Shown piece by piece: positions 1 to 13,262 of a stretch of 64,000 nucleotides of DNA. The position numbers and the translations under genes are program-made. Below the pieces are notes generated by a model. It saw nothing but the letters and a program-made list of their open reading frames with translations, was not told the DNA's origin and ran no database searches. The DNA comes from Polyodon spathula (lineage: Eukaryota > Chordata > Actinopteri > Acipenseriformes > Polyodontidae), in the NCBI RefSeq assembly GCF_017654505.1, contig NC_054565.1, forward strand, positions 1,366,468 through 1,430,467. The letters are read 5' to 3'. Numbering within the stretch: position 1 is the first letter of the stretch; each line of letters begins with the position of its first letter.

Positions 1-141
1 TACTGTGCTTTACCACACTTTCCTCTGTTTTTACTATGGACATCTTTTATAAGGGAAAGCAGGTAGTTCTAGAAGGCTGCAGCACACTTTCTGCACTTCC
101 CCGTGCTTTCACTAAACTACAGCTCTTTGCTTTGCTTGTAT

Positions 142-1050
142 CACACAGTACTGCACACTGGAGAATCCCTCCTCTCTCCACTCGCTGCTCCTCACAGTAC
201 TGCACATTGGAGAATCCCTCGTCTCTCCACTCGCTGCTCCACACAGTACTGAACACTGGAGAATCCCTCCTCTCTCCACTCACTGCTCCTCACAGTACTG
301 AACACTGGAGAATCCCTCCTCTCTCCACTCGCTGCTCCACACAGTACTGCACACTGGAGAATCCCTCGTCTCTCCACTCGCTGCTCTACAGTACTGCACA
401 CTGGAGAATCCCTCGTCTCTCCACTCGCTAATCCTCACAGTACTGAACACTGGAGAGTCCCTCCCTCACTCGCTGCTCTCTCACACTCCCGTCTCTCCAC
501 TGCTGCTCCTCACAGTACTGCACACTGGAGAATCCCTCCTCTCTCCACTCGCTGCTCCTCACAGTACTGAACACTGGAGAATCCCTCCTCTCTCCACTCG
601 CTGCTCCACACAGTACTGCACACTGGAGAATCCCTCGTCTCTCCACTCGCTGCTCCTCACAGTACTGCACATTGGAGAATCCCTCGTCTCTCCACTCGCT
701 GCTCCACAGTACTGCACACTGGAGAATCCCTCGTCTCTCCACTCGCTGCTCCACACAGTACTGCACACTGGAGAATCCCTCCTCTCTCCACTCACTGCTC
801 CTCACAGTACTGAACACTGGAGAATCCCTCCTCTCTCCACTCACTGCTCCACACAGTACTGCACACTGGAGAATCCCTCCTCTCTCCACTCACTGCTCCT
901 CACAGTACTGAACACTGGAGAATCCCTCCTCTCTCCACTCGCTGCTCCACACAGTACTGCACACTGGAGAATCCCTCCTCTCTCCACTCGCTGCTCCCCA
1001 CAGTATTGCACACTGGAGAATCCTTCCTCTCTCCACTCACTGTTCCACAG
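142..1050. repeat. Minisatellite, 49-bp unit, about 18 copies
   Basis: Units share CAGTACTGCACACTGGAGAA, followed by a CCTCCTCTCTCCACTC segment. Copies differ by TGCACAC/TGAACAC and by small indels. The 49-bp period shifts frame, so the short ORFs here are incidental. Confidence 0.95.
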
Positions 1051-1531
1051 AACCCCTACAGTCTTCTCTCCACCACAAGCCTTGATAACAGTGTCCCAGC
1101 CCTGACCCTCTGCCAGATCTGAATATTGATCTATTAATGTTATTTACACAGGCAAAGCCCCCGAGGCGCTGCCTTGTATCCATCGCAGTCGGGCTGTCCT
1201 GGGGGAGTCATTGAAAAACAATGTCTCAGTGTGAGGAGAAGCACAGCACCCCTGTGGCATCACTGCCATTTCAGAGGACCAGGCAGCACGTCACAGCAAT
1301 ATATTGCAATACTGTATACTCTATTGTATATGCACTATCCCAAGGTCAAGTTCCCCAGCAGATTTTCCCAGAGCAGTTTGTATAACCTTGCAAATAGAAA
1401 TGTTCTGGGATCTGTGCGAGGTGCTGAAAGTGCATCAGCCTTTTCAGAGTTCACAATACACTGCCTTGTTATTTTAACAATCCGGACATTCAAACTTGAA
1501 TAATTCACTTTTATGCCATGTTGACATACAT

Positions 1532-1562
<31 letters not shown>

Positions 1563-1806
1563 AACAGAACTGGGCAATCCGTGGATTCAGCTCTCCATCC
1601 CCTCCCTGTAAACTGCTTCACAACATCATCATGCCGGGGAACCAGGAGGGTTAACAATAAAAAGATTCAAATCCAATTTTAATGTATTCATTTTAATTTA
1701 TTCATTTCTCCAACTATGACATGATGTTTGAACTCATTCCGAATAACCCTGACTGCAAACATCAGAACATAGTAAAGGAATCGTAACATATATACATATA
1801 TATATA
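1051..1806. other. No gene seen; short CATA/CA microsatellite
   Basis: Unremarkable sequence with a (CATA)n/(CA)n run at about 1525-1562. No splice-bounded coding segment is recognised. Confidence 0.5.
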
Positions 1807-1960
1807 GGGATGGAAATAAGACTCCCATTGCATAGCAGTTTGATCCATGATTTAATAAGACATGCCTGAGCTTGTTAACGATACACAGAGGCTAATCAAG
1901 CACAAATGAAAGCCTGGCATGGGTGAAACTGCTATGCAGTAGGAGTATTATTCCCATCCC
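1807..1960. mobile_element. MITE-like inverted-repeat element, copy 1
   Basis: Begins GGGATGGAAATAAGACTCC and ends with the inverted form (minus-strand reading GGGATGGGAATAATACTCC). The TIRs are about 35 bp and include TGCATAGCAGTTT. It is 154 bp with no coding capacity. Related copies lie at 46211-46370, 49033-49194, 58071-58178 and 63780-63941. Confidence 0.75.
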
Positions 1961-2296
1961 TTTGGTGTTTAGATCGTTGCTGTTCAGATCATTAGCCCCC
2001 CCAGTGTATCACTGCCAGTTACAGTGAGGGGGGAGCGGTCAGGGTGCACCAGTATTGCACTCTGCTCTCTCATGCAGAGAAGAGGCCGGATCTCGGCACT
2101 GTTCAACACATTACACCAGCAGCACCAGCATGTGTCAGCAACCAGTCTGGTAGGATTTCAGGCCTTAGCTGGATAGTGTTTGGTGAAAGACACTGAGCCC
2201 ATTGTAATAAGAGGGAAGTGGAAATCCCCTTCTGGGCTCTAATGAATTTCACTGCGAACTCCCCTGCAGCATCCCTCCGATTCTGACAGGCTGGAA

Positions 2297-5200
2297 ACAT
2301 TACAGTCCCTACACTCCAATGCAATGATCCCTCAGTGCACTACAGTCCCTACACTCCAATGCAATGATCCCTCAGTGCACTACAGTCCCTACACTCCAAT
2401 GCAATGATCCCTCAGTGCACTACGGTCCCTACACTCCAATGCAATGATCCCTCAGTGCACTACTGTCCCTACACTCCAATGCAATGATCCCTCAGTGCAC
2501 TACAGTCCCTACACTCCAATGCAATGATCCCTCAGTGCACTACAGTCCCTACACTCCCAATGCAATGATCCCTCAGTGCACTACTGTCCCTACACTCCAA
2601 TGCAATGATCCCTCAGTGCACTACAGACCATACACTCCCAATGCAATGATCCCTCAGTGTACAGTCCCTACACTCCCAATGCAATGATCCCTCAGTGCAC
2701 TACAGTCCCTACACTCCAATGCAATGATCCCTCAGTGCACTACAGGCCCTACACTCCCAATGCAATGATCCCTCAATGTACAGTCCCTACACTCTCAATG
2801 CAATGATCCCTCAGTGTACAGTCCCTACACTCCAATGCAATGATCCCTCAGTGTACAGTCCCTACACTCCCAATGCAATGATCCCTCAGTGTACAGTCCC
2901 TACACTCCCAATGCAATGATCCCTCAGTGTACAGTCCCTACACTCCCAATGCAATGATCCCTCAGTGTACAGTCCCTACACTCCCAATGCAATGATCCCT
3001 CAGTGTACAGTCCCTACACTCCCAATGCAATGATCCCTCAGTGTACAGTCCCTACACTCCCAATGCAATGATCCCTCAGTGTACAGTCCCTACACTCCCA
3101 ATGCAATGATCCATCAGTGTACAGTCCCTACACTCTCAATGCAATGATCCTTCAGTGTACAGTCCCTACACTCCCAATGCAATGATCCCTCAGTGTACAG
3201 TCCCTACACTCTCAATGCAATGATCCCTCAGTGTACAGTCCCTACACTCCCAATGCAATGATCCTTCAGTGTACAGTCCCTACACTCCCAATGCAATGAT
3301 CCCTCAATGTACAGTCCCTACACTCTCAATGCAATGATCCCTCAGTGTACAGTCCCTACACTCCCAATGCAATGATCCCTCAGTGTACAGTCCCTACACT
3401 CCCAATGCAATGATCCCTCAGTGTACAGTCCCTACACTCCCAATGCAATGATCCCTCAGTGTACAGTCCCTACACTCCCAATGCAATGATCCCTCAGTGT
3501 ACAGTCCCTACACTCCCAATGCAATGATCCCTCAGTGTACAGTCCCTACACTCCCAATGCAATGATCCCTCAGTGTACAGTCCCTACACTCCCAATGCAA
3601 TGATCCCTCAGTGTACAGTCCCTACACTCCCAATGCAATGATCCCTCAGTGTACAGTCCCTACACTCCCAATGCAATGATCCCTCAGTGTACAGTCCCTA
3701 CACTCTCAATGCAATGATCCCTCAGTGTACAGTCCCTACACTCCCAATGCAATGATCCTTCAGTGTACAGTCCCTACACTCCCAATGCAATGATCCCTCA
3801 ATGTACAGTCCCTACACTCTCAATGCAATGATCCCTCAGTGTACAGTCCCTACACTCCCAATGCAATGATCCCTCAGTGTACAGTCCCTACACTCCCAAT
3901 GCAATGATCCCTCAGTGCACTACAGGCCCTACACTCCCAATGCAATGATCCCTCAATGTACAGTCCCTACACTCTCAATGCAATGATCCCTCAGTGTACA
4001 GTCCCTACACTCCCAATGCAATGATCCCTCAGTGTACAGTCCCTACACTCCCAATGCAATGATCCCTCAGTGTACAGTCCCTACACTCTCAATGCAATGA
4101 TCCCTCAGTGTACAGTCCCTACACTCCCAATGCAATGATCCCTCAGTGTACAGTCCCTACACTCCCAATGCAATGATCCCTCAGTGTACAGTCCCTACAC
4201 TCCCAATGCAATGATCCCTCAGTGTACAGTCCCTACACTCCCAATGCAATGATCCCTCAGTGCACTACAGGCCCTACACTCCCAATGCAATGATCCCTCA
4301 ATGTACAGTCCCTACACTCTCAATGCAATGATCCCTCAGTGTACAGTCCCTACACTCCCAATGCAATGATCCCTCAGTGTACAGTCCCTACACTCTCAAT
4401 GCAATGATCCCTCAGTGTACAGTCCCTACACTCCCAATGCAATGATCCTTCAGTGTACAGTCCCTACACTCCCAATGCAATGATCCCTCAATGTACAGTC
4501 CCTACACTCTCAATGCAATGATCCCTCAGTGTACAGTCCCTACACTCTCAATGCAATGATCCCTCAGTGTACAGTCCCTACACTCCCAATGCAATGATCC
4601 CTCAGTGTACAGTCCCTACACTCCCAATGCAATGATCCCTCAATGTACAGTCCCTACACTCTCAATGCAATGATCCCTCAGTGTACAGTCCCTACACTCC
4701 CAATGCAATGATCCCTCAGTGTACAGTCCCTACACTCTCAATGCAATGATCCCTCAGTGTACAGTCCCTACACTCCCAATGCAATGATCCCTCAGTGTAC
4801 AGTCCCTACACTCTCAATGCAATGATCCCTCAGTGTACAGTCCCTACACTCCCAATGCAATGATCCCTCAGTGTACAGTCCCTACACTCCCAATGCAATG
4901 ATCCCTCAGTGTACAGTCCCTACACTCCCAATGCAATGATCCCTCAGTGTACAGTCCCTACACTCCCAATGCAATGATCCCTCAGTGTACAGTCCCTACA
5001 CTCCCAATGCAATGATCCCTCAGTGTACAGTCCCTACACTCCCAATGCAATGATCCTTCAGTGTACAGTCCCTACACTCCCAATGCAATGATCCCTCAGT
5101 GTACAGTCCCTACACTCCCAATGCAATGATCCCTCAGTGTACAGTCCCTACACTCCCAATGCAATGATCCCTCAGTGTACAGTCCCTACACTCCCAATGC

Positions 5201-6138
5201 AATGATCCCTCAGTGTACAGTCCCTACACTCCCAATGCAATGATCCCTCAGTGTACAGTCCCTACACTCCCAATGCAATGATCCCTCAGTGTACAGTCCC
5301 TACACTCCCAATGCAATGATCCCTCAGTGTACAGTCCCTACACTCCCAATGCAATGATCCCTCAGTGTACAGTCCCTACACTCCCAATGCAATGATCCAT
5401 CAGTGTACAGTCCCTACACTCCCAATGCAATGATCCCTCAGTGTACAGTCCCTACACTCCCAATGCAATGATCCCTCAGTGTACAGTCCCTACACTCCCA
5501 ATGCAATGATCCATCAGTGTACAGTCCCTACACTCCCAATGCAATGATCCCTCAGTGTACAGTCCCTACACTCCCAATGCAATGATCCCTCAGTGTACAG
5601 TCCCTACACTCCCAATGCAATGATCCATCAGTGTACAGTCCCTACACTCTCAATGCAATGATCCTTCAGTGTACAGTCCCTACACTCTCAATGCAATGAT
5701 CCCTCAGTGTACAGTCCCTACACTCCCAATGCAATGATCCCTCAGTGTACAGTCCCTACACTCCCAATGCAATGATCCCTCAGTGTACAGTCCCTACACT
5801 CCCAATGCAATGATCCCTCAGTGCACTACAGACCCTACACTCCCAATGCAATGATCCTTCAGTGTACAGTCCCTACACTCTCAATGCAATGATCCCTCAG
5901 TGTACAGTCCCTACACTCCCAATGCAATGATCCCTCAGTGTACAGTCCCTACACTCCCAATGCAATGATCCCTCAGTGTACAGTCCCTACACTCCCAATG
6001 CAATGATCCCTCAGTGTACAGTCCCTACACTCCCAATGCAATGATCCCTCAGTGTACAGTCCCTACACTCCCAATGCAATGATCCCTCAGTGCACTACTG
6101 TCCCTACACTCCCAATGCAATGATCTCTCAGTGTACAG
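2297..6138. repeat. 38-bp satellite array, about 100 copies
   Basis: A 3.8-kb array with period 38, each unit containing CAATGCAATGATCCCTCAG and TACAGTCCCTACACT. The first units are 40 bp (GTGCACTACAG variant). Variants CTCTCAATG, CCTTCAG and CCTCAATG recur in the same order at several places, showing multi-unit duplication. No gene. Confidence 0.97.
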
Positions 6139-6139
6139 T

Positions 6140-7105
6140 CCACAGCGGCTCGAAACAGGGGTGCTTCCACTGCCGAGCGGCTCAATACAGGGGCGCTTCC
6201 ACTGCCGAGCGGCTCAATACAGGGGCGCTTCCACTGCCGAGCGGCTCAATACAGGGGCGCTTCCACTGCCGAGCGGCTCAATACAGGGGTGCTTCCACTG
6301 CCGAGCGGCTCAATACAGGGGCGCTTCCACTGCCGAGCGGCTCAATACAGGGGCGCTTCCACTGCCGAGCGGCTCAATACAGGGGCGCTTCCACTGCCGA
6401 GCGGCTCAATACAGGGGCGCTTCCACTGCCGAGCGGCTCAATACAGGGGCGCTTCCACTGCCGAGCGGCTCAATACAGGGGCGCTTCCACTGCCGAGCGG
6501 CTCAATACAGGGGCGCTTCCACTGCCGAGCGGCTCAATACAGGGGCGCTTCCACTGCCGAGCGGCTCAATACAGGGGCGCTTCCACTGCCGAGCGGCTCA
6601 ATACAGGGGCGCTTCCACTGCCGAGCGGCTCAATACAGGGGCGCTTCCACTGCCGAGCGGCTCAATACAGGGGCGCTTCCACTGCCGAGCGGCTCAATAC
6701 AGGGGCGCTTCCACTGCCGAGCGGCTCAATACAGGGGCGCTTCCACTGCCGAGCGGCTCAATACAGGGGCGCTTCCACTGCCGAGCGGCTCAATACAGGG
6801 GCGCTTCCACTGCCGAGCGGCTCAATACAGGGGCGCTTCCACTGCCGAGCGGCTCAATACAGGGGCGCTTCCACTGCCGAGCGGCTCAATACAGGGGCGC
6901 TTCCACTGCCGAGCGGCTCAATACAGGGGCGCTTCCACTGCCGAGCGGCTCAATACAGGGGCGCTTCCACTGCCGAGCGGCTCAATACAGGGGCGCTTCC
7001 ACTGCCGAGCGGCTCAATACAGGGGCGCTTCCACTGCCGAGCGGCTCAATACAGGGGCGCTTCCACTGCCGAGCGGCTCAATACAGGGGTGCTTCCACTG
7101 CCGGC
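6140..7105. repeat. 32-bp GC-rich minisatellite, about 30 copies
   Basis: Near-identical units with CTCAATACAGGGGCGCTTCC and ACTGCCGAGCGG. The array directly follows the 38-bp array. No unit contains a stop in any plus-strand frame, so three overlapping ORFs of over 300 codons arise; all are period-driven. Confidence 0.96.
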
Positions 7106-10059
7106 CACATCGGGCCTGGCCAGCCGCAGCTGCTTTTTCTGACCTGGTTTGCTACATCGTACCCGATGTGATCAAAGGAACTCCATCATCACGTATCAGG
7201 GAGGCATGTGCTGGATAAGAAGCTGACAGGGGAACAGCGCAGCACATTTCAAACTGTTTTCACGACTGCAATGGCTGTCAAGAAGATTTTGGCCAAAAAA
7301 AGAAAATGTGGGAGAACGAAGAAAATAAAAACAGCGATGAACGTTCTTTCAGCTGCAGCATCCGTTGCTCGGGTGTTTTTTTTCTGAATGTAATACTGCA
7401 ACGGGTTTCTGTAAAACACAGCACAATGCTATCCCACAATCCCCGTGACCTTCAACACAGGACAAGAACTTCCGAGGTTGGCCATGTTTGGAACAAGCAC
7501 TGAAGCCCGTTTGTGACATTAGACACATCCTCTATGTATCAGTGTTACTGAGGGATGGGTCTGGTGTTCCTAAAGAACAGCTGAAGTACCTTGCAGACCT
7601 GCCACACGCTCCGATAAGCGTACACACCTTATTGACACTGCTTTGGCAGGGTTCCTAATTTTTTTGTCCACTGGTCAGTAGTTTTGAAGCAAGGTGGCTC
7701 ATCTTTCTTGCCCATGGTGTGCACATGAGATGAGCCGCAGGTATGTCCAGTGAAACATTATCAGTGCTTCAAAGCCATGTGTTTAATTTCCCTTTAACTT
7801 GAGATGGCATTGCCAGCCTTTCTATATGTGTAAACTACAAACAAAAATGTAGTTTGTTACCTTAGAAACACATTGATACACACACACACGTACATGCTGA
7901 CACACTGACTCCTGTACTACTGCAGTTGACACAAAGACCAGTAACACTGTGTGCAATGCATTACCAAAGTACTGCCTTTCTACACTGTCAATGAAACTCT
8001 GCGCGAGGACTCTTATTTTAGGCATGCAAACCTCTTCCATCACATTAATACTGATCTTACTCAATGCTGCAGGCACTGTCCCTGATCATGTTCAGTGTTA
8101 CACTAAAATTGAATTCTTTGAAGTCTTGTCCGCTGTATTCCTCCGTGGATTAACCATTTGTCACCGGCTGTATCAGAAAGCAGATTGTGAATAAGGACAC
8201 TTTGACTTGGGGTGTAACAGTACACCGGTCCCCAGACCATACCTGCAGCACCATAGAGCGCATGGTCCTGATGGGCTACTTTGTATGAAGTGAGACAAAA
8301 TGATCACTAATGACTGACTTTATAGTTAAAGGCAAGATCAGTGAGGCTGAGAAATTGTGCCCTGCTTTGGTCATGCATCACAATACACAGCCCCATCACA
8401 ATTCAATACACTGCATTATATACAAAATATCATCATGATACCATTATTTTATTGATACACTAGAAATCGTTTTACCCCAAATATTCCCTTTAATCGGGAC
8501 CCTACAGTGCAAACTTGGGAGCCAGGAGCTAATGGTGGGTTGTGCCCCTGTGTGAACCCTAGCCCTGCAGCACACTGCGTGCTGCACGGCTGTGAAATCC
8601 ATTCCAAAAACAACAGTCTTAATCCAAGCCTTGAGAACAACTACCCAGGAACACAGCAGATCAACTGGAACGGTTAGCCAGCTCCACAAGCATCATTCAG
8701 ATCACAATTTTACACCACGTGGGCAGATTTTTTTTTTTTTTCAATTACCAAGCAGAAAGCTTTTCATTAAAAAAAAATGTTCCCTAAATATAAAAATCCT
8801 GGCGAGTCAGCCCCATTGCATGTGCTGCCCAAGCTCTGCCCGCCGCGCGCGCTCACACACGCACGCACACGTGCACGGTGTCCCGCTGCAGCTGCGTGTT
8901 CCTCACGCCTGCTCAGTGGAGTTGAACAGCGGGCGGTGAGCGCTAACGCAGCTCTCTTTACAGTGTTAACGGAACATACATTATGTACAGGTGACCTAAT
9001 AACATGCTCTATACTGTGGCTAGCCGTACAACACGCTGTTAAAATAAAGCATGACACGATATATTCAAAACCAGGCTAGAAGGCTATCTGTGTGCTGGTA
9101 CGTAAATCCCAACATACAAGGGATTGTTGCGCTACCGTACAGATCAGTGCAGCCTGCGCTTGACCTGCGCCTCCGTACAGATCAATGCAGCCACAGAACC
9201 CCGCTGTGCAAGAAAACAAACACTCGTAGACAAGGCTAAGCGAATACGCGTCCCAGCTGATTGCACTACTGTCTACCAGAGCCCGGCCCTGCACACACAC
9301 ACACACGCACAGGGACTGACCCGGGATTGACCGTGCACAGCGTCCCACCACGGTCATTATAATATTATAATATACCACACCCCCATGTGCAAATTCAAAG
9401 AGCAGTTCCACTAGCGGATCGCATAATAACAGAACACAGGCACTTTGCCTCGGCGGTATGAAAGGGGCTTTCAGCAGCTTAAGAAAACTGTTGAATACCA
9501 AGAAATCACATTACACGCCAGTATCACCCCGTCATTATTTCTGTGAACTGCGCGTTTTTCATCAGTCTGTATTTTTGAACACTCCCTATTCGTCTCTGAT
9601 ATGGGCAAGCGGTGCGAGAAGAGCGCTTTCTATCTAAATACCTTACAGCAAGAAATAAAAACAACAGCGTTACAGAACCAATACTAATAATAATAATACT
9701 AACACTAATAATACTAATAATACTAATACGCACGCAACCCCTTCTCTGGGTTCATTGTGATCATGCAGGCGGTACTTTCTATTTTTGTTTTGGGGAAGAA
9801 AAAAAACCCAATAAAGAACCCGGGAAGCAAGGCATTGTGAGCCGGTACTGTAGTGAGCAAAGCTGCCCAGCCTCCACTCTATAGGGGTATTACTGTTCGT
9901 TAAAACATGACGACACACCGTATTATTATTATTATTAGCGAAATAAATAGTGGCACCCAAACGTGTGCTGTCAATACACAAAGAAAGAGAATGCAGGCGA
10001 CATGATGCACAGCTAGGCAATGACCGCACCGTATATCGTAACAGCAAGAAAAACACATG

Positions 10060-10060
<1 letters not shown>
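7106..10060. other. Gene-poor stretch, no feature supported beyond microsatellites
   Basis: Contains a CpG-rich patch near 8838-8945 with CA/CGCA tracts, and AAT/ACTAAT repeats at 9685-9730. No coding exon or conserved motif is recognised on either strand. Confidence 0.5.

Positions 10061-10134
<74 letters not shown>
10061..10134. repeat. (AAT)n microsatellite
   Basis: About 24 perfect ATA/TAA triplets. Confidence 0.97.
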
Positions 10135-10136
<2 letters not shown>

Positions 10137-10424
10137 ATTGTGTGGCGGGTGATAACTCTCCGGATCTACATCTCAGATCCTGTTGCTAGCCAAGCTGTCT
10201 CTCTTTCTTCCTTTTGCATTTTTTTCCCAAATCCTCCGCATCTCATTAATAAAGATGCCGTGACACGATAAGAGCCTGCCTGCCAGACACTTCCAAACAC
10301 ACCGCCTTCCCGTGATGCACACACCGTGTGTGCAGTGATTCCCATCGGCGCGGTTCTCTGCGATTGCCGAGCTCCAGAGCAGCGCTGTCAGATCAATAAT
10401 TCCGTGCCATTCCCGGGCTCTTAC

Positions 10425-10665
10425 CTGACGCAAGCTATCCTGCAGCTGAAGCCATTTACTCCACAGTGAAGCGCAGGCGGCCCGGGGCTCGCATGCCCCC
10501 TGTCTGCGGTGTTTGGTTGCGGATCGGTGCAGCTGGACAGGAGAAAGGTTTGGGTATTTATGACCGCCGGCATTCTGCTGAGGGTATTGGTTCTGGGAGC
10601 GTTCTGTCAGTTCTCGACCACTCCCCCCCACCCCCGCTGGAGAGCGCAGCGAGCAGGTGACGTCA
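10425..10665 (-). promoter_or_regulatory. Orphan promoter and first-exon candidate
   Basis: Read on the minus strand, a GC-rich block has a perfect palindromic CRE (TGACGTCA, 10658-10665), a TATA-like CATAAATA (10555-10562) about 95 bp on, and then a GTAAGAGCC splice donor whose exon ends at 10425. That is the order expected of a promoter plus an untranslated first exon. I recognise no coding exon downstream on this strand before the window edge, so the gene is unknown. It could equally be a decayed or chance arrangement. Confidence 0.35.
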
Positions 10666-10799
10666 TGGAACATTCCGAAGATTCCGAGCCGCTGCGCTGG
10701 GATTGCCCCCGGGACAGCGTGGGGCTGAAGGCGGCCGGGCTGCACCCTCGCCCCCGGAGTTTACAAGTGCGATCGCATGGCAGTCAGGTCCTTTTAAAA

Positions 10800-11850
10800 T
10801 GACCGGCTAGCGCGCATTGAATACTGTCCCGCACACTGCAAGCAGGGCGTCACTGGCAGGAGGCGGCCGTTTCTGACACAAGTTAAAAGGCTAAAGGAAA
10901 GGGCTCATGCCTCGTCGAAAGTGCAGCGGCTAGCCTGACAACCTGACGCTGCTGAATGAAACATTCTCTCCTTTCTTGCCAACAGCTGCAATGCTACGTT
11001 TTGACATTGTTCTGCCTAAAAAACGTCATAGCAACAGCCTCGCCCACGTTATTGCGAAATCTGCATTTACTGAAATTCAAAATTACCGATAGCAGCTGCT
11101 GTGCTGTAACAAGACCAATAGAAAGGTGCGCTTCACTGATCAATTACGCGGAAGCGTGTATGCCGTGCTTTGGGAACTTGTCAGTAAAGGGCTGTGCACA
11201 CCGGACGCGAATGAAGCGAATAATATTAATAATATTCAAAATAATGCAACCTATTGGTTTAAATGGAGCGATGCACGCCGCAGCGTTGAGAGCGGCACTT
11301 GTTTATTCCTATTCGCGCCACAAGCTATTCGAGTCGCAATGGACCGATCAGAAATGAGATCACAGGGAGTGCCTGTCAGACTGTGACTGGCTGGCTCATT
11401 CAGAGATTATCACAGAAATAAATTAACAAAATGGACTTCAATGAGAATTTAATTATTCAAGTCGAAAATACAATGTTTGTTATGATGCCAGTGTCCGTGA
11501 TTATAAAGACAATAGAAAGAAGGACGCCACATGGCAAGAAATAGCAGAACAATTGAACATTGATGGCGCGTCATCTCTCTCCATTCACTTTCATTGCAGT
11601 CAAAGTGACGGGGAGCGCCACACACTGGTTTGGTATTTGTGTAAAATGACGCTTCTTTGTTTTAATAATGTTTAGCAACAATGACATTCACATTATGTTT
11701 TTAAGAAGCCGGTGGTATTCCCCGAACTGTTCCCCTGTTTAGTGTGTGGAGTGCCCGCAAGCTATTTCTTTCTGCTTTATTTATTTTATTTCGTCTCCAC
11801 AAAAAGAGCAAGTGTTTTCTTTTCATGACTAGCAACAGTTGCCGATTGCG
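10800..11850. other. No gene seen; possible decayed transposon
   Basis: GGGCTGTGCACACCGGACGC near 11190 resembles ends of fish DNA transposons, but no matching inverted end was found. Otherwise unassigned. Confidence 0.35.
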
Positions 11851-11878
11851 TGTGCGTGTGCGTGTGAGTGTGAGTGTG

Positions 11879-11918
<40 letters not shown>

Positions 11919-12290
11919 TGTGTGTGTGTGTGTGTGTGTGAGTGTGTGTGTGAGTGTGTGTGTGTGCGTGTGTGAGTGTAAGTGTGTGAGTGTGTAAGTG
12001 TGTGTGCGTGTGTGTGTGCGTGTGAGTGTGAGTGTAAGTGTGTGAGTGTGTGTAAGTGTAAGTGTGTGAGTGTGCGTGTGCGTGTGAGTGTGAGTGTAAG
12101 TGTGTGAGTGTGTGTGTGTGAGTGTGCGTGTGTGTGAGTGTGTGTGTGAGTGTGTGTGTGAGTGTGCGTGTGAGTGTGCGTGTGAGTGTAAGTGTGTGAG
12201 TGTGTGAGTGTAAGTGTAAGTGTGTGAGTGTGCGTGTGCGTGTGAGTGTGAGTGTGTGTGTGAGTGTGTAAGTGTGTAAGTGTGTGAGTG
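11848..12290. repeat. Complex TG microsatellite
   Basis: GTGTGT runs broken by GA, CG and AA steps over about 440 bp. Alternating purine/pyrimidine, hence potentially Z-forming. His/Thr-rich minus ORFs here are artefacts. Confidence 0.95.
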
Positions 12291-12590
12291 CGTGTTGTTG
12301 CACTCGTGTTGTATTCGTGTGGTTCGCTTCGCTCCCGGTGTGCAGGCTTTATGAGTCGAATTTGCTCGCTCGTGTGGATTGTGTCTGTTGTGCATAGACC
12401 GTCAAAGTGCTTAGATTATAAACTCTATCACTTCACAGCAACTAAGAAAATAGCAAAGTAATGTTAGCCAGTTCCATTTTTAACTCATTAAGAAGTTACT
12501 GGGTCGAAGAGGACAACGAAAAGCTAAACTGGCCCCGGCGTAGTTTTTATTCTCTTTTGAGCTGGTGTAACTCTAAAATGATGCTTGTTT

Positions 12591-12592
12591 TA

Positions 12593-12673
<81 letters not shown>
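12591..12673. repeat. (TA)n microsatellite
   Basis: About 40 perfect AT dinucleotides. Confidence 0.97.
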
Positions 12674-12674
<1 letters not shown>

Positions 12675-13159
12675 CTGCAGATCATCAAGGCAGTCCTCAC
12701 TCTTCCAGTAACCGCTGCAACAATTAGCTTCTGTTCTCTGTTTTAAGTTTGATTAAAAACTAATTACGAACTTCCATGGCCCATTCTCGCCTGAGTGATC
12801 TGCTTGTAATGGCAACTGAAAAATCACTGGATAACAAACTTGATTTTGGTGTCCTGGTTGGCATCTTTGCTAAAATGAAGCCTATACGATATCCGTTGCT
12901 TCACGGGGTTTATTCATGCAATGCCACTTTTGTTTTTTTGTTTTTGTTTTTACTTTTACTATTATGGAGAAGGAGCCCCTAAATGCACTTTCAACTTCCC
13001 CCCCAGCTTTTGTGAAGGGACACCTCTGACTCCAAACTAATAAAAAATTAATCTGTGCAATATTTGAGATGAAGATTTTTTGTTAAGTTTGAAATAACCT
13101 AGAACTCAAACACAAATATTTCTTTTGTTAAACACACACATTAATAGGTACGGTTGAGT

Positions 13160-13262
<103 letters not shown>

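Noticed and set aside
2297..6138. Regular repeat array considered as CRISPR
   Set aside because: Head-to-tail repeats without spacers, in vertebrate DNA; no cas genes.
6090..7218. Three overlapping ORFs of 309-350 codons
   Set aside because: Same 32-bp repeat read in three frames; no start context, splice sites or known domain.
10173..10745. 190-codon minus-strand ORF across the orphan promoter
   Set aside because: It reads straight through the TATA-like box and the splice donor and resembles no protein I know; kept only as a promoter candidate.
11701..12395. His/Thr-rich ORFs
   Set aside because: Translation of a TG microsatellite.
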